A stretch of 13,485 nucleotides of DNA from JALZDI01 sp965653225 (GTDB lineage Bacteria > Actinomycetota > Actinomycetes > Propionibacteriales > Nocardioidaceae). Numbering within the stretch: position 1 is the stretch's first letter; each line of letters begins with the position of its first letter. The stretch is taken from positions 1 through 13,485 of the forward strand of contig CBFGZI010000105.1 in NCBI GenBank assembly GCA_965653225.1, read 5' to 3'. The translations under genes were made by a program, and so were the position numbers. Under the pieces are notes generated by a model. That model was not told where the DNA came from, searched no databases, and was given only the letters and a program-made list of their open reading frames with translations. Shown here piece by piece: positions 1 to 6,975 of the stretch.

Positions 1-128
1 TCAGCCCGACCGACCGGCCCCGCCTGGCTCTCGTGACGCGTCAAGTTTTCGCAGCCACGTCGCGGATCCACCGGCGACGGGTTGACGCGTCACCGCATGG
101 GCGATGACGCGGCACCACACGAGGGAGG
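1..128. other. Non-coding stretch downstream of deoA with repeated palindromes
   Basis: No convincing gene is present: the open frames here are continuations of shadow frames of deoA. The stretch holds the palindrome TGACGCGTCA at 34-43 and 83-92 and a one-mismatch copy, TGACGCGGCA, at 105-114. The first two, with flanks, form an exact 12-bp inverted repeat (33-44 against 82-93, spacer 38 nt, counted 45-81 inclusive as 37). It could be an operator region for a gene left of the window, or part of the transcript end of the salvage operon. The sequence does not decide between these. Confidence 0.6.
33..93. repeat. 12-bp inverted repeat made of two TGACGCGTCA palindromes
   Basis: GTGACGCGTCAA at 33-44 is the exact reverse complement of TTGACGCGTCAC at 82-93. 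Each arm also contains its own perfect 10-bp palindrome, TGACGCGTCA. A third, imperfect copy (TGACGCGGCA) lies at 105-114. Self-palindromic units in repeated copies look more like binding sites for a dimeric regulator than a simple terminator. There is no T-run next to either arm. The match to a specific regulator is unknown to me. Confidence 0.5.
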
Positions 129-1427
129 TCAGCCGGTGATCCGGTCGATCAGCACCGTCGGGGTGGTGTACGGCTCGGCGTCCGGGTCGATGTCGAACCC
201 GCCCTCGAGCGCCTGCAGCGCCCGCTCGAACCGGTACTCGTCGTCGCTGTGCAGGCTCAGCAGCGGCCGGCCCGCCTCGACGCGTTCGCCCGGCTTGGCG
301 TGCATCTGCACGCCCGCACCGGCCTGCACGGGGTCCTCCTTGCGTGCGCGGCCGGCGCCGAGCCGCCAGGCGGCGGTACCGACCGCGAGCGCGTCCAGCC
401 GGGTCAGTACGCCGGAGCGGGGCGCGGACACGATGTGGGTGTGGGTGGCCATCGGCAGCCGGGCGTCCGGGTCGCCGCCCTGGGCACGGACCATCGCGCG
501 CCACACGTCCATCGCCGACCCGTCGGCGAGCCGGTCGGCCGGGTCGACGTCGTCGCGCCCGACCGAGGCGAGCATCTCCCGCGCCAGCGCAAGGGTCAGC
601 TCGACGACATCCTCCGGCCCGCCGCCGGAGAGCACCTCCAGCGCCTCGCGCACCTCGAGCGCGTTGCCCGCCGTACGGCCCAGCGGGGTCGACATGTCGG
701 TGAGCAGCGCGGTGGTGGTCACGCCTTCGGCGTTGCCGATGTCGACCATGATCCGGGCGAGCTCGCGCGCGTCCGACAGCTTCTTCATGAAGGCACCGCT
801 GCCGACCTTGACGTCGAGCACCAGCGCCCCGGTTCCCTCGGCGATCTTCTTGCTCATGATCGAGCTGGCGATCAGCGGGATCGCCTCGACCGTGCCGGTC
901 ACGTCGCGCAGCGCGTACAGCTTCCGGTCGGCCGGAGCCAGGCCGGCCCCGGCGGCGCAGACCACCACGCCGACCTCCTCGAGCTGGCGGAGCATGCGCT
1001 CGGTGGACATGTCCGGGCGCCACCCTGGGATCGCCTCGAGCTTGTCCAGGGTGCCGCCGGTGTGCCCGAGCCCCCGCCCGGACAGCTGCGGCACGGCGAC
1101 GCCGCAGGCGGCGACCAGCGGCGAGAGCGGCAGCGTGGTCTTGTCGCCGACGCCACCGGTGGAGTGCTTGTCGGCGGTGGGCCGGGACAGCCGGCTGAAG
1201 TCCATCCGCTCGCCGGAGGCGATCATCGCCGCGGTCCACCGCCGGATCTCGCGCGCGTTCATCCCGTTGAGCAGGATCGCCATCGCCAGCGCGGCCTTCT
1301 GCTCGTCGGCGACGACGCCGCGGGTGTAGGCGTCGACCACCCAGTCGATCTGGGAGTCGGTCAGCTCACCGCCGTCGCGCTTGGTCACGATGACCTCGAC
1401 GGCGTCGTGCGGCTCGGTGATGGTCAC
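129..1427 (-). CDS. deoA: Thymidine / pyrimidine-nucleoside phosphorylase
   Basis: This cytosolic enzyme cleaves thymidine or other pyrimidine nucleosides with phosphate to the free base and (deoxy)ribose-1-phosphate. The 432-residue protein has the normal family length. It carries KHSTGGVGD at about residues 87-95 and the family signature SGRGLGHTGGTLDKLE at 116-131. Arg174, Ser189 and Lys193 fall in RDVTG and SSIMSKK, where the E. coli enzyme has its substrate-binding Arg171, Ser186 and Lys190. The GTG start at 1427 is chosen because a strong GGAGGAG (1433-1439) lies 5 nt upstream and the GTG overlaps the cdd stop codon by 4 bases (GTGA). The frame stays open further upstream through cdd, but that part is only a shadow. 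It is the last gene of the salvage operon in the window. Thymidine versus broader pyrimidine specificity cannot be settled here; the symbol could equally be pdp. Confidence 0.95.
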   Translation of the reverse strand: MTITEPHDAVEVIVTKRDGGELTDSQIDWVVDAYTRGVVADEQKAALAMAILLNGMNAREIRRWTAAMIASGERMDFSRLSRPTADKHSTGGVGDKTTLPLSPLVAACGVAVPQLSGRGLGHTGGTLDKLEAIPGWRPDMSTERMLRQLEEVGVVVCAAGAGLAPADRKLYALRDVTGTVEAIPLIASSIMSKKIAEGTGALVLDVKVGSGAFMKKLSDARELARIMVDIGNAEGVTTTALLTDMSTPLGRTAGNALEVREALEVLSGGGPEDVVELTLALAREMLASVGRDDVDPADRLADGSAMDVWRAMVRAQGGDPDARLPMATHTHIVSAPRSGVLTRLDALAVGTAAWRLGAGRARKEDPVQAGAGVQMHAKPGERVEAGRPLLSLHSDDEYRFERALQALEGGFDIDPDAEPYTTPTVLIDRITG

Positions 1428-1840
1428 CTTCGCTCCTCCAGATCCGCCGGCCCGAACGCGTCGGGCAGCACCTCGTCGAGCCTGCGTACGCCCCGCACCG
1501 TCTGCAGCATCATCTCCGGACCACCGTGCTCCCACAACAGCTGCCGGCAGCGACCGCACGGCATCACCACCGCGCCGTTGCGGTCGACGCACACGACCGC
1601 GACCAGCCGCCCGCCGCCGCCGGCGTGCAGAGCCGACACCAGCCCGCACTCCGCGCACAGGGTGAGCCCGTACGACGCGTTCTCGACGTTGCATCCGCTG
1701 ACGACCCGGCCGTCGTCGACCTGCCCGGCGGCGCCGACCGGGAAGGAGGAGTACGGCACGTAGGCCCGCCGCATCGCGTCGGTCGCCTCGTCCTGCAGCG
1801 CCGCCCAGTCGGTCCCGGTGCCGGCCCGCTGCGTGGTCAT
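1424..1840 (-). CDS. cdd: Cytidine deaminase
   Basis: A small zinc enzyme of 138 residues, typical of the homotetrameric cytidine deaminases, converting cytidine and deoxycytidine to uridine and deoxyuridine. NVENASYG at about 51-58 is the substrate-binding segment. The zinc site is formed by Cys62 in CAE (Glu64 being the proton-shuttling acid) and Cys95 and Cys98 in PCGRC. Where the Bacillus enzyme has CAER, this one has CAEC, a variant I recall from the mycobacterial enzyme. Its ATG overlaps the stop of the upstream permease by one base (TGATG), and its stop overlaps the deoA start, so translation is probably coupled at both ends. A modest GAGG (1848-1851) lies 7 nt before the start. Position between a nucleoside importer and deoA fits pyrimidine nucleoside catabolism and salvage. 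Confidence 0.96.
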   Translation of the reverse strand: MTTQRAGTGTDWAALQDEATDAMRRAYVPYSSFPVGAAGQVDDGRVVSGCNVENASYGLTLCAECGLVSALHAGGGGRLVAVVCVDRNGAVVMPCGRCRQLLWEHGGPEMMLQTVRGVRRLDEVLPDAFGPADLEERR

Positions 1841-3105
1841 CAGACCGCCTCACCACGCCGGTACCGCTGCCCGATCGCGGCCGGAGGTCGGAGCCGCTGT
1901 GCGGCCAGCGACAGCACCAGCAGCGTGGTCAGGTACGGCGTCAGGCTGGTGAACTCCGCGGGCACCGCGTCGGTGACCAGGAAGATCCACAGCACCGCCA
2001 GGCCGATCGCCATGGCGATGCCCGAGACCACCAGCCGGCGCTGGAAAAGCTGCCACACCGCGACGACGATCAGCGCGAGCCCCAGGAGCAGCAGCAGCGC
2101 GTGCACCGAGGTCGGGCCGCTGCGCAGCCCGACGGTCTCGGTGTAGCCGAACAGGCCGGCTCCGGTGAGCACGCCGCTGGGCCGCCAGTTGCCGAAGATC
2201 ATCGACGCCAGGCCGATGTAGCCGCGCCCGCCGGTCTGCCCGTCCCGGTAGATACCCGAGGACACGATGGCCAGGAACGCGCCGCCGAGGCCTGCCATGG
2301 CGCCGGAGATGGTGATCGCGACGTACTTGTAGCGGTAGACGCTGATCCCCAGGGACTCCGCCGCGACCGGGTTCTCCCCGCAGGAGCGCAGCCGCAGGCC
2401 GAACGACGTGCGCCAGAGCACGTACGACGTGAGCGCGAACAGCCCGATCGCGACCAGCGTCAGCGCGTTGACGTCCTGGGTGACCGCGGCGACCAGCGCG
2501 CCGAGCTCGGACAGGCCGAACCAGCCCTTGCCCTCCAGCCACAGCGCCCCGTCGGAGATGCCGGGCAGGGTGATCACCGGCGTGTTGGGGATCGGCGGCG
2601 ACTGGGTCGGACCGCCCTGCGGCAGCCCGGTGAACGTCAGCGCCGCGAGGTACTGCGCGGCGCCCAGGGCGATGATGTTGATCGCAACACCGGAGACGAT
2701 GTGGTCGACGCCGAAGGTGACGGTGGCCAGCGCGTGCAGCAGCCCGCCGAGCGCACCGCAGAGGACGCCGAGCACCACCGCGCCCCAGGGCCCCCACAGG
2801 TAGCCGCCGTAGCCGGCGCCCCAGGTGCCCAGGATCATCATGCCCTCGAGGCCGATGTTGATCACGCCGGAGCGTTCGGACCACACACCGCCCAGGCCCG
2901 CCAGGCCGATCGGCACGGCCGCGGCGACCGCCGCACGGAGGGTTCCGGAGGTGAACAGCTGGTCGGCGTCGGTGACCGTGCGCAGGGCCGCGACCGCCAC
3001 CAGGCCGGCCACCAGCGCGAGCAGCACCCGCGGCCAGGTCCACACCTTCCGGCGGGTCGCGGGGGGCGCGGCGGTGGTGCGTTCGGTGTCGAGCGCAACC
3101 GTCAT
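1840..3105 (-). CDS. Nucleoside ABC transporter, second permease subunit (NupQ/BmpD-like)
   Basis: A 421-residue, strongly hydrophobic inner-membrane protein of the BPD_transp_2 permease family (as in branched-chain amino acid, sugar and nucleoside importers). A cytosolic N-terminus of about 25 residues precedes the first membrane segment. SERSGVINIGLEGMMILG at about residues 78-95 is characteristic of the Bmp/Nup nucleoside permeases. The loop near AAESLGISVYRYKY, about two thirds along, is the probable contact with the ATPase. The start at 3105 has an excellent AGGAGGT (3112-3118) 6 nt upstream and overlaps the previous permease by 4 bases (ATGA). It should pair with the permease at 3102-4226 as a heterodimer. 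Substrate is inferred from the cdd-deoA genes downstream; a purine nucleoside or sugar role is not excluded. Confidence 0.93.
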   Translation of the reverse strand: MTVALDTERTTAAPPATRRKVWTWPRVLLALVAGLVAVAALRTVTDADQLFTSGTLRAAVAAAVPIGLAGLGGVWSERSGVINIGLEGMMILGTWGAGYGGYLWGPWGAVVLGVLCGALGGLLHALATVTFGVDHIVSGVAINIIALGAAQYLAALTFTGLPQGGPTQSPPIPNTPVITLPGISDGALWLEGKGWFGLSELGALVAAVTQDVNALTLVAIGLFALTSYVLWRTSFGLRLRSCGENPVAAESLGISVYRYKYVAITISGAMAGLGGAFLAIVSSGIYRDGQTGGRGYIGLASMIFGNWRPSGVLTGAGLFGYTETVGLRSGPTSVHALLLLLGLALIVVAVWQLFQRRLVVSGIAMAIGLAVLWIFLVTDAVPAEFTSLTPYLTTLLVLSLAAQRLRPPAAIGQRYRRGEAV

Positions 3106-4226
3106 CGCCGCACCTCCTGTGGGGTGCCCTGCGCGGGCGGTGGCGCGTCACCGTCGTCCTCGTCGTCGGCGGCGCCGACCAGCTTCTCCTCCCGGTGCAG
3201 CACGTAGCGCTGGACGGCCTCGTACGCGATCACGACCGACATCACGATCACGCCCTGGATGATCAGCACCAGCTCCGGCGACACGTTGGCGTAGATCTGC
3301 AGCTTGTTGCTCTGCTCGTTGAGGTAGGCGAACAGCAGCGCCCCGACGCCCACTCCGACGGGGTGGTTGCGCCCGAGCAGCGCGACCGCGATGCCGGCGA
3401 AGCCGAGACCGGGCTGGAAGGTGACGCCGTAGTTGTAGTACTCCCCGAACAGCAGCGGCATGCCGATCAGCCCGGCGACCGCGCCGGACAGCAGCATCGT
3501 CACCACGGTCATGCGCCCGACGCTGACGCCGCTGGCCATCGCCGCGCTCGACGAGCGCCCGGTGGCCCGCAGCTCGAAGCCGAACCGGGTGCTGCTGAGC
3601 ATCACGCCGTACGCCACCCCGACGATCACGGCCAGCACCACCAGCCCGTAGATCTGCTCGGGCACGCCGGGGAAGAGCGAGAAGCCCGGCACGCGGCCGG
3701 AGGGCGGCACCGACTTGGTGGCGATCAGGTTTCCCTTGGTCACCGCGACGTTGCGCAGGAGGTACGCGACGACGTAGGTCGCGACGAAGTTCAGCATGAT
3801 CGTGCTGATCACCTCGTGCACTCCTCGCTTGACCCGGAGCAGGCCGGCGATGCCGGACCAGAAGGCGCCGACCAGCACCGCGGCCATGATCGCCACGATC
3901 GTGTTCAGCATGCCGGGGAGCCACGCCTCGCCGGCGACCCACGCGGCGACGAACGCGGCGATGCGGTACTGCCCGTCGACGCCGATGTTGAACAGCTTCA
4001 TCTGGAAGCCGATCGCGGCGGCGATCCCGGACAGGTACAGCACGGCGCCGGAGTTGATGACGTTGACGACGTTGCGTGCGTCTGGCCGCGACAGGATGGT
4101 CTGCCACACCAGCAACACGGGGTCGCCGGCGGCCAGCAGCACCAGGCTGGTGACGACCACGGCTATGACCAGGGCCAGTGCCGGTGCGGCCAGCACCGGC
4201 AGCAGCGAGACGACCCGGGTCCTCAT
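3102..4226 (-). CDS. Nucleoside ABC transporter, first permease subunit (NupP/BmpC-like)
   Basis: A 374-residue polytopic membrane protein of the BPD_transp_2 family, with hydrophobic segments from the N-terminus (VLAAPALALVIAVVVTSLVL) to about residue 340. The conserved segment FQMKLFNIGVDGQY (about 74-87) matches the NupP-type nucleoside permeases, and VHEVISTIMLNF follows at about 137-148. The C-terminal tail is hydrophilic and acidic (DDEDDGD, then proline-rich), probably cytosolic; I know of no function for it. The ATG at 4226 is preceded by GGAGGA (4233-4238) at 6 nt and overlaps the stop of the ATPase gene by 4 bases (ATGA). Partner of the 421-residue permease encoded immediately downstream. 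Confidence 0.93.
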   Translation of the reverse strand: MRTRVVSLLPVLAAPALALVIAVVVTSLVLLAAGDPVLLVWQTILSRPDARNVVNVINSGAVLYLSGIAAAIGFQMKLFNIGVDGQYRIAAFVAAWVAGEAWLPGMLNTIVAIMAAVLVGAFWSGIAGLLRVKRGVHEVISTIMLNFVATYVVAYLLRNVAVTKGNLIATKSVPPSGRVPGFSLFPGVPEQIYGLVVLAVIVGVAYGVMLSSTRFGFELRATGRSSSAAMASGVSVGRMTVVTMLLSGAVAGLIGMPLLFGEYYNYGVTFQPGLGFAGIAVALLGRNHPVGVGVGALLFAYLNEQSNKLQIYANVSPELVLIIQGVIVMSVVIAYEAVQRYVLHREEKLVGAADDEDDGDAPPPAQGTPQEVRR

Positions 4227-5764
4227 CGGCGGTCCTCCGCAGCGCCGGCCGCACCCGTCATGGCCGAGCCCAGCTGCTCCGGCGTGACCTGGCGCGGGTC
4301 GAACTCCCCGACCAGCCGGCCCCGCAGGATGACCTCGATCCGGTCCGACAGCCCGATCAGCTCGTCGAGGTCGGCCGAGACCAGCAGCACGGCGAGCCCC
4401 TCCCGGCGGGCCGCGCGGATGTGGTCCCAGATCGCCGCCTGCGCGCCGACGTCGACGCCTCGGGTGGGGTGCGCGGCCACCAGCAGAACCGGCTCGCCGC
4501 TCATCTCACGGCCCACGATCAGCTTCTGCTGGTTGCCGCCCGACAGGGCGCGGGCGAGCACGTCGACGCCGGGCGTGCGGACGTCGAAGGTGCGCACGAT
4601 CCGCTCGGTGTCGGTCTGCGCGGCCCTCCGGTCGATGAGCTGCCCGCGGGCGCTCGGGGGGCGGGTCTGGTGGCCGAGCACGCGGTTCTCCCACAGCGGG
4701 GCGTCCAGCAGCAGCCCGTGCCGGTGGCGGTCCTCGGGTATGTAGCCGATCCCGGCCTCGCGCCGCCGCCTGGTCGGCCAGCCGGTGATGTCGGCGTCCT
4801 TGAGCACGATGCTTCCGCCGTCGAGCCGGCGCATGCCCATGACCGACTCGACCAGCTCGGCCTGGCCGTTGCCCTCGACGCCGGCGATGCCGAGCACCTC
4901 CCCGGCGTGGATGGTGAACGACACGTCGTCCAGCAGAGGACGCCCCGGGCCCGGGAGGTGCAGGTCCCTCACCTGCAGCAGCACGGTGTCGGTGACGGTG
5001 GAGTGGTCGGCGCTCGGGGTGGGCAGGTCGGCGCCGACCATCATCTCGGCGAGCTGGTGGGCGGTGATGGAGCCGGGGTCGGCCGTGCCGACCGTCGAGC
5101 CCCGGCGCATGACCGTGATCTCGTCGGCGATCGACAGCACCTCGTCGAGCTTGTGGGAGATGAACAGGATGGTGATGTCCTGCTCCTTGAGCCGGCGCAG
5201 GTTCTCGAACAGCTCCTCGACCTCCTGCGGCACCAGCACCGCGGTGGGCTCGTCGAGGATCACCACCTTCGCGCCGCGGTAGAGCACCTTGACGATCTCG
5301 ATCCGCTGTCGCGCGCCGACGCCGAGGTCGGCGACCAGCCGGTCGGGCTCCAGGCCGAAGCCGTATGCGTCGGAGATCTCCTGCACGGCGCGGCGGGCGT
5401 TGGCGCCGATCCCGTGGCGCTTCTCCGCGCCGAGTACGACGTTCTCCAGGACCGTCAGGTTGTCGGCCAGCATGAAGTGCTGGAACACCATGCCGATGCC
5501 GGCCTCGATCGCGTCGGTCGGCGAGTGGAACCGCTGCTCGGTGCCGTCGACGGCGATCTGCCCCTCGTCGGGACGCTGTACGCCGTACAGGATCTTCATC
5601 AGCGTCGACTTGCCCGCGCCGTTCTCGCCGACCAGCGCGTGCACCGTGCCGCGGTGGATGCGCAGCGACACGTCGTGGTTGGCCACCACGCCGGGGAAGC
5701 GCTTGCCGATGCCTGTCAGCTCGACGGCGGCGTCAGAGCCGACGAGCGATGGTGAGGTGACGAT
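4223..5764 (-). CDS. Nucleoside ABC transporter, tandem ATP-binding subunit (NupO/BmpB-like)
   Basis: Cytosolic ATPase with two ABC domains in one chain, powering nucleoside uptake through the two permeases downstream. Domain 1 has Walker A GENGAGKST (about 46-54), a degenerate signature LGVGARQR, Walker B VVILDEPTA and the H-loop FISHKLDE. Domain 2 has a degenerate Walker A (GVEGNGQ, no lysine), an intact signature LSGGNQQK, a Walker B with His instead of the catalytic Glu (VAAHPTRGVDVG), and no H-loop His. A non-catalytic second site is usual in this family.

The start is uncertain. The first ATG/GTG/TTG in frame is GTG at 5689, which has no ribosome binding site and would remove the conserved VELTGIGKRFPG, including the A-loop aromatic. 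The frame is open back to a TGA at 5768-5770. ATC at 5764 lies 8 nt from GAGGAG (5773-5778) and gives 513 residues, close to the usual size, so I used it. The conservative call is 4223-5689 (488 residues). Confidence 0.88.
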   Translation of the reverse strand: MVTSPSLVGSDAAVELTGIGKRFPGVVANHDVSLRIHRGTVHALVGENGAGKSTLMKILYGVQRPDEGQIAVDGTEQRFHSPTDAIEAGIGMVFQHFMLADNLTVLENVVLGAEKRHGIGANARRAVQEISDAYGFGLEPDRLVADLGVGARQRIEIVKVLYRGAKVVILDEPTAVLVPQEVEELFENLRRLKEQDITILFISHKLDEVLSIADEITVMRRGSTVGTADPGSITAHQLAEMMVGADLPTPSADHSTVTDTVLLQVRDLHLPGPGRPLLDDVSFTIHAGEVLGIAGVEGNGQAELVESVMGMRRLDGGSIVLKDADITGWPTRRRREAGIGYIPEDRHRHGLLLDAPLWENRVLGHQTRPPSARGQLIDRRAAQTDTERIVRTFDVRTPGVDVLARALSGGNQQKLIVGREMSGEPVLLVAAHPTRGVDVGAQAAIWDHIRAARREGLAVLLVSADLDELIGLSDRIEVILRGRLVGEFDPRQVTPEQLGSAMTGAAGAAEDRR

Positions 5765-5772
5765 GGCTCACG

Positions 5773-5778
5773 CTCCTC
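5773..5778 (-). promoter_or_regulatory. Ribosome binding site supporting an upstream, non-canonical ATPase start
   Basis: Read on the minus strand this is GAGGAG, followed after 8 nt by ATC (5764-5762), the proposed initiation codon. A GTG also follows (5771-5769), but it is only 1 nt from the site and its frame stops after 12 codons. Nothing resembling a ribosome binding site precedes the canonical GTG at 5689. Confidence 0.55.
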
Positions 5779-5839
5779 GAGGACGTCCGGCGGTCCTACC
5801 GCGCCCGTGCGGCCCGGCAGGCAGGCCACACCGCGTGGG

Positions 5840-6877
5840 TCAGGGCTTCGTCGGCACCTTGATCTTTCCGCTGATGATCTCCTGCCGGATCTTCTCCAGC
5901 TTCGGCGCGATGTCCTTCACGTACCCACCGCTGGTGGAGTAGTCGACACCTCCGGCCTTGAGGTCGTAGACCTGCGGCCCGGTCAGCGGCTTGCCGTCGA
6001 CGTAGGACTGCAGGAAGTCGTAGACCGCGACGTCGACCTTCTTGATCATCGACGTCAGGATGACGTGCTTCAGCGCCGGGCTGGCGGTCTTGTACTGGTC
6101 GGAGTCGACACCGATGGCCCAGCCGTTGGCCGCCTTGGCCGCCTGGAACACGCCGGTGCCGGAGCCGCCGGCCGCGTGGTAGACCACGTCGGCGCCGGAG
6201 TCGAACATGCCCGCGGCCGCGGTCTGGCCCTTGGCCGGGTCGGAGAAGCCGGAGTAGTCGGGCGCCTGCGTGAGGTAGGTGACGTCCACGTCGATGTTCG
6301 GGTTCACCGACTTGGCCCCGGCGACGTAGCCGGCCTCGAACTTCTGGATCAGCGGCACCTCGACGCCGCCCACGAACCCGATGTGGTCGGTCTTGGTCTT
6401 CATCGCCGCGGCCGCGCCCACCAGGTAGGAGCCCTGCTCCTCGGCGAACAGCAGGTTGGCGATGTTCTTGCCCTGGGCGACGGCGTCGTCGACGATCGCG
6501 AAGTGCACCTTCGGGTACTGCTTGGCCACCTTGTCGACCGCCTCGGAGTAGGCGAAGCCCACGGCGACGATCGGGTCGAAGCCCGCGTCGGCGAGCTGGA
6601 TCAGGCGGTCCTCGCGGGCCGACTCGGACTCACCGGTGGTGGCCTCGAGCTCCTTGGAGCCGAGGTCGAACTGCTTGGTCGCGCGGTCGAGGCCCCGGGC
6701 GGCGGCGTCGTTGAAGGACTGGTCGCCGCGGCCGCCGACGTCGTAGGCCATGCCCACCGAGATGTCGCGGCCCGGACCGCTGTCGCTGCCGGCGACCTGG
6801 GGCTGGGCGCACCCGGCGAGCGCGAGCGCCAGGGTGGCCGAGGTGATGAACGATGCGAACGTGGTCGTCCGACGCAA
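5840..6877 (-). CDS. Bmp-family nucleoside-binding lipoprotein of the ABC transporter
   Basis: Extracytoplasmic solute-binding protein of the Bmp/Med family (PF02608 type), 345 residues, which delivers nucleosides to the ABC permeases. It has a lipoprotein signal peptide: basic MRRTTT, a hydrophobic core, then the lipobox LALAGC with Cys23 as the expected lipidated residue. The mature protein opens with ISVGMAYDVGGRGDQSFND, the hallmark of the family, and later has FVGGVEVPLIQKFEAGY. The start codon is TTG at 6877, preceded at 5 nt by a near-perfect AAGGAGG (6883-6889); no better start exists, since the signal peptide begins here. It is 75 nt upstream of the ATPase start, a wider gap than between the other genes. 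Binding proteins are often made in excess of the transporter, so the gap may hold processing or attenuation signals, though I see no clear hairpin. Specificity for nucleosides is inferred from family and neighbours. Confidence 0.94.
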   Translation of the reverse strand: MRRTTTFASFITSATLALALAGCAQPQVAGSDSGPGRDISVGMAYDVGGRGDQSFNDAAARGLDRATKQFDLGSKELEATTGESESAREDRLIQLADAGFDPIVAVGFAYSEAVDKVAKQYPKVHFAIVDDAVAQGKNIANLLFAEEQGSYLVGAAAAMKTKTDHIGFVGGVEVPLIQKFEAGYVAGAKSVNPNIDVDVTYLTQAPDYSGFSDPAKGQTAAAGMFDSGADVVYHAAGGSGTGVFQAAKAANGWAIGVDSDQYKTASPALKHVILTSMIKKVDVAVYDFLQSYVDGKPLTGPQVYDLKAGGVDYSTSGGYVKDIAPKLEKIRQEIISGKIKVPTKP

Positions 6878-6882
6878 GACGC

Positions 6883-6889
6883 CCTCCTT
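6883..6889 (-). promoter_or_regulatory. Strong ribosome binding site that fixes the TTG start of the lipoprotein gene
   Basis: AAGGAGG on the minus strand, 5 nt before TTG at 6877-6875. The TTG codon begins the basic n-region of the lipoprotein signal peptide, so both lines of evidence agree on this unusual start codon. Confidence 0.8.
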
Positions 6890-6925
6890 GAGACATTAAC
6901 CCCAAACGGCCGATGGCCAGCGCTC

Positions 6926-6931
6926 AGACTA
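6926..6931 (-). promoter_or_regulatory. Candidate -10 element of the nucleoside uptake operon
   Basis: TAGTCT on the minus strand fits the actinobacterial TAnnnT -10 pattern and would give a leader of about 40 nt before the TTG start at 6877. No recognisable -35 hexamer lies 16-18 nt upstream. TAATGT (6894-6899) is a second candidate closer to the gene. Weak evidence only. Confidence 0.25.
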
Positions 6932-6975
6932 ATGCCCGGGAAGGGCCGGGAGAGAACCCGGAAGCGGGTGAAAAC

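Noticed and set aside
1..1239. 412-codon minus-strand frame ending at the left edge
   Set aside because: Out-of-frame shadow of deoA, with low-complexity Arg/Ala/Gly translation; its last 30 codons are only the extension of that frame into the non-coding stretch.
129..1856. 575-codon frame suggesting an N-terminally extended or fused thymidine phosphorylase
   Set aside because: The extra 143 codons overlap cdd in another frame and are Arg/Gly-rich; GTG at 1427 has a strong ribosome binding site and matches the normal family length.
5765..5839. Attenuator hairpin between the lipoprotein and ATPase genes
   Set aside because: Only 4-bp stems such as CCAC/GTGG could be found, which is expected by chance at this base composition.
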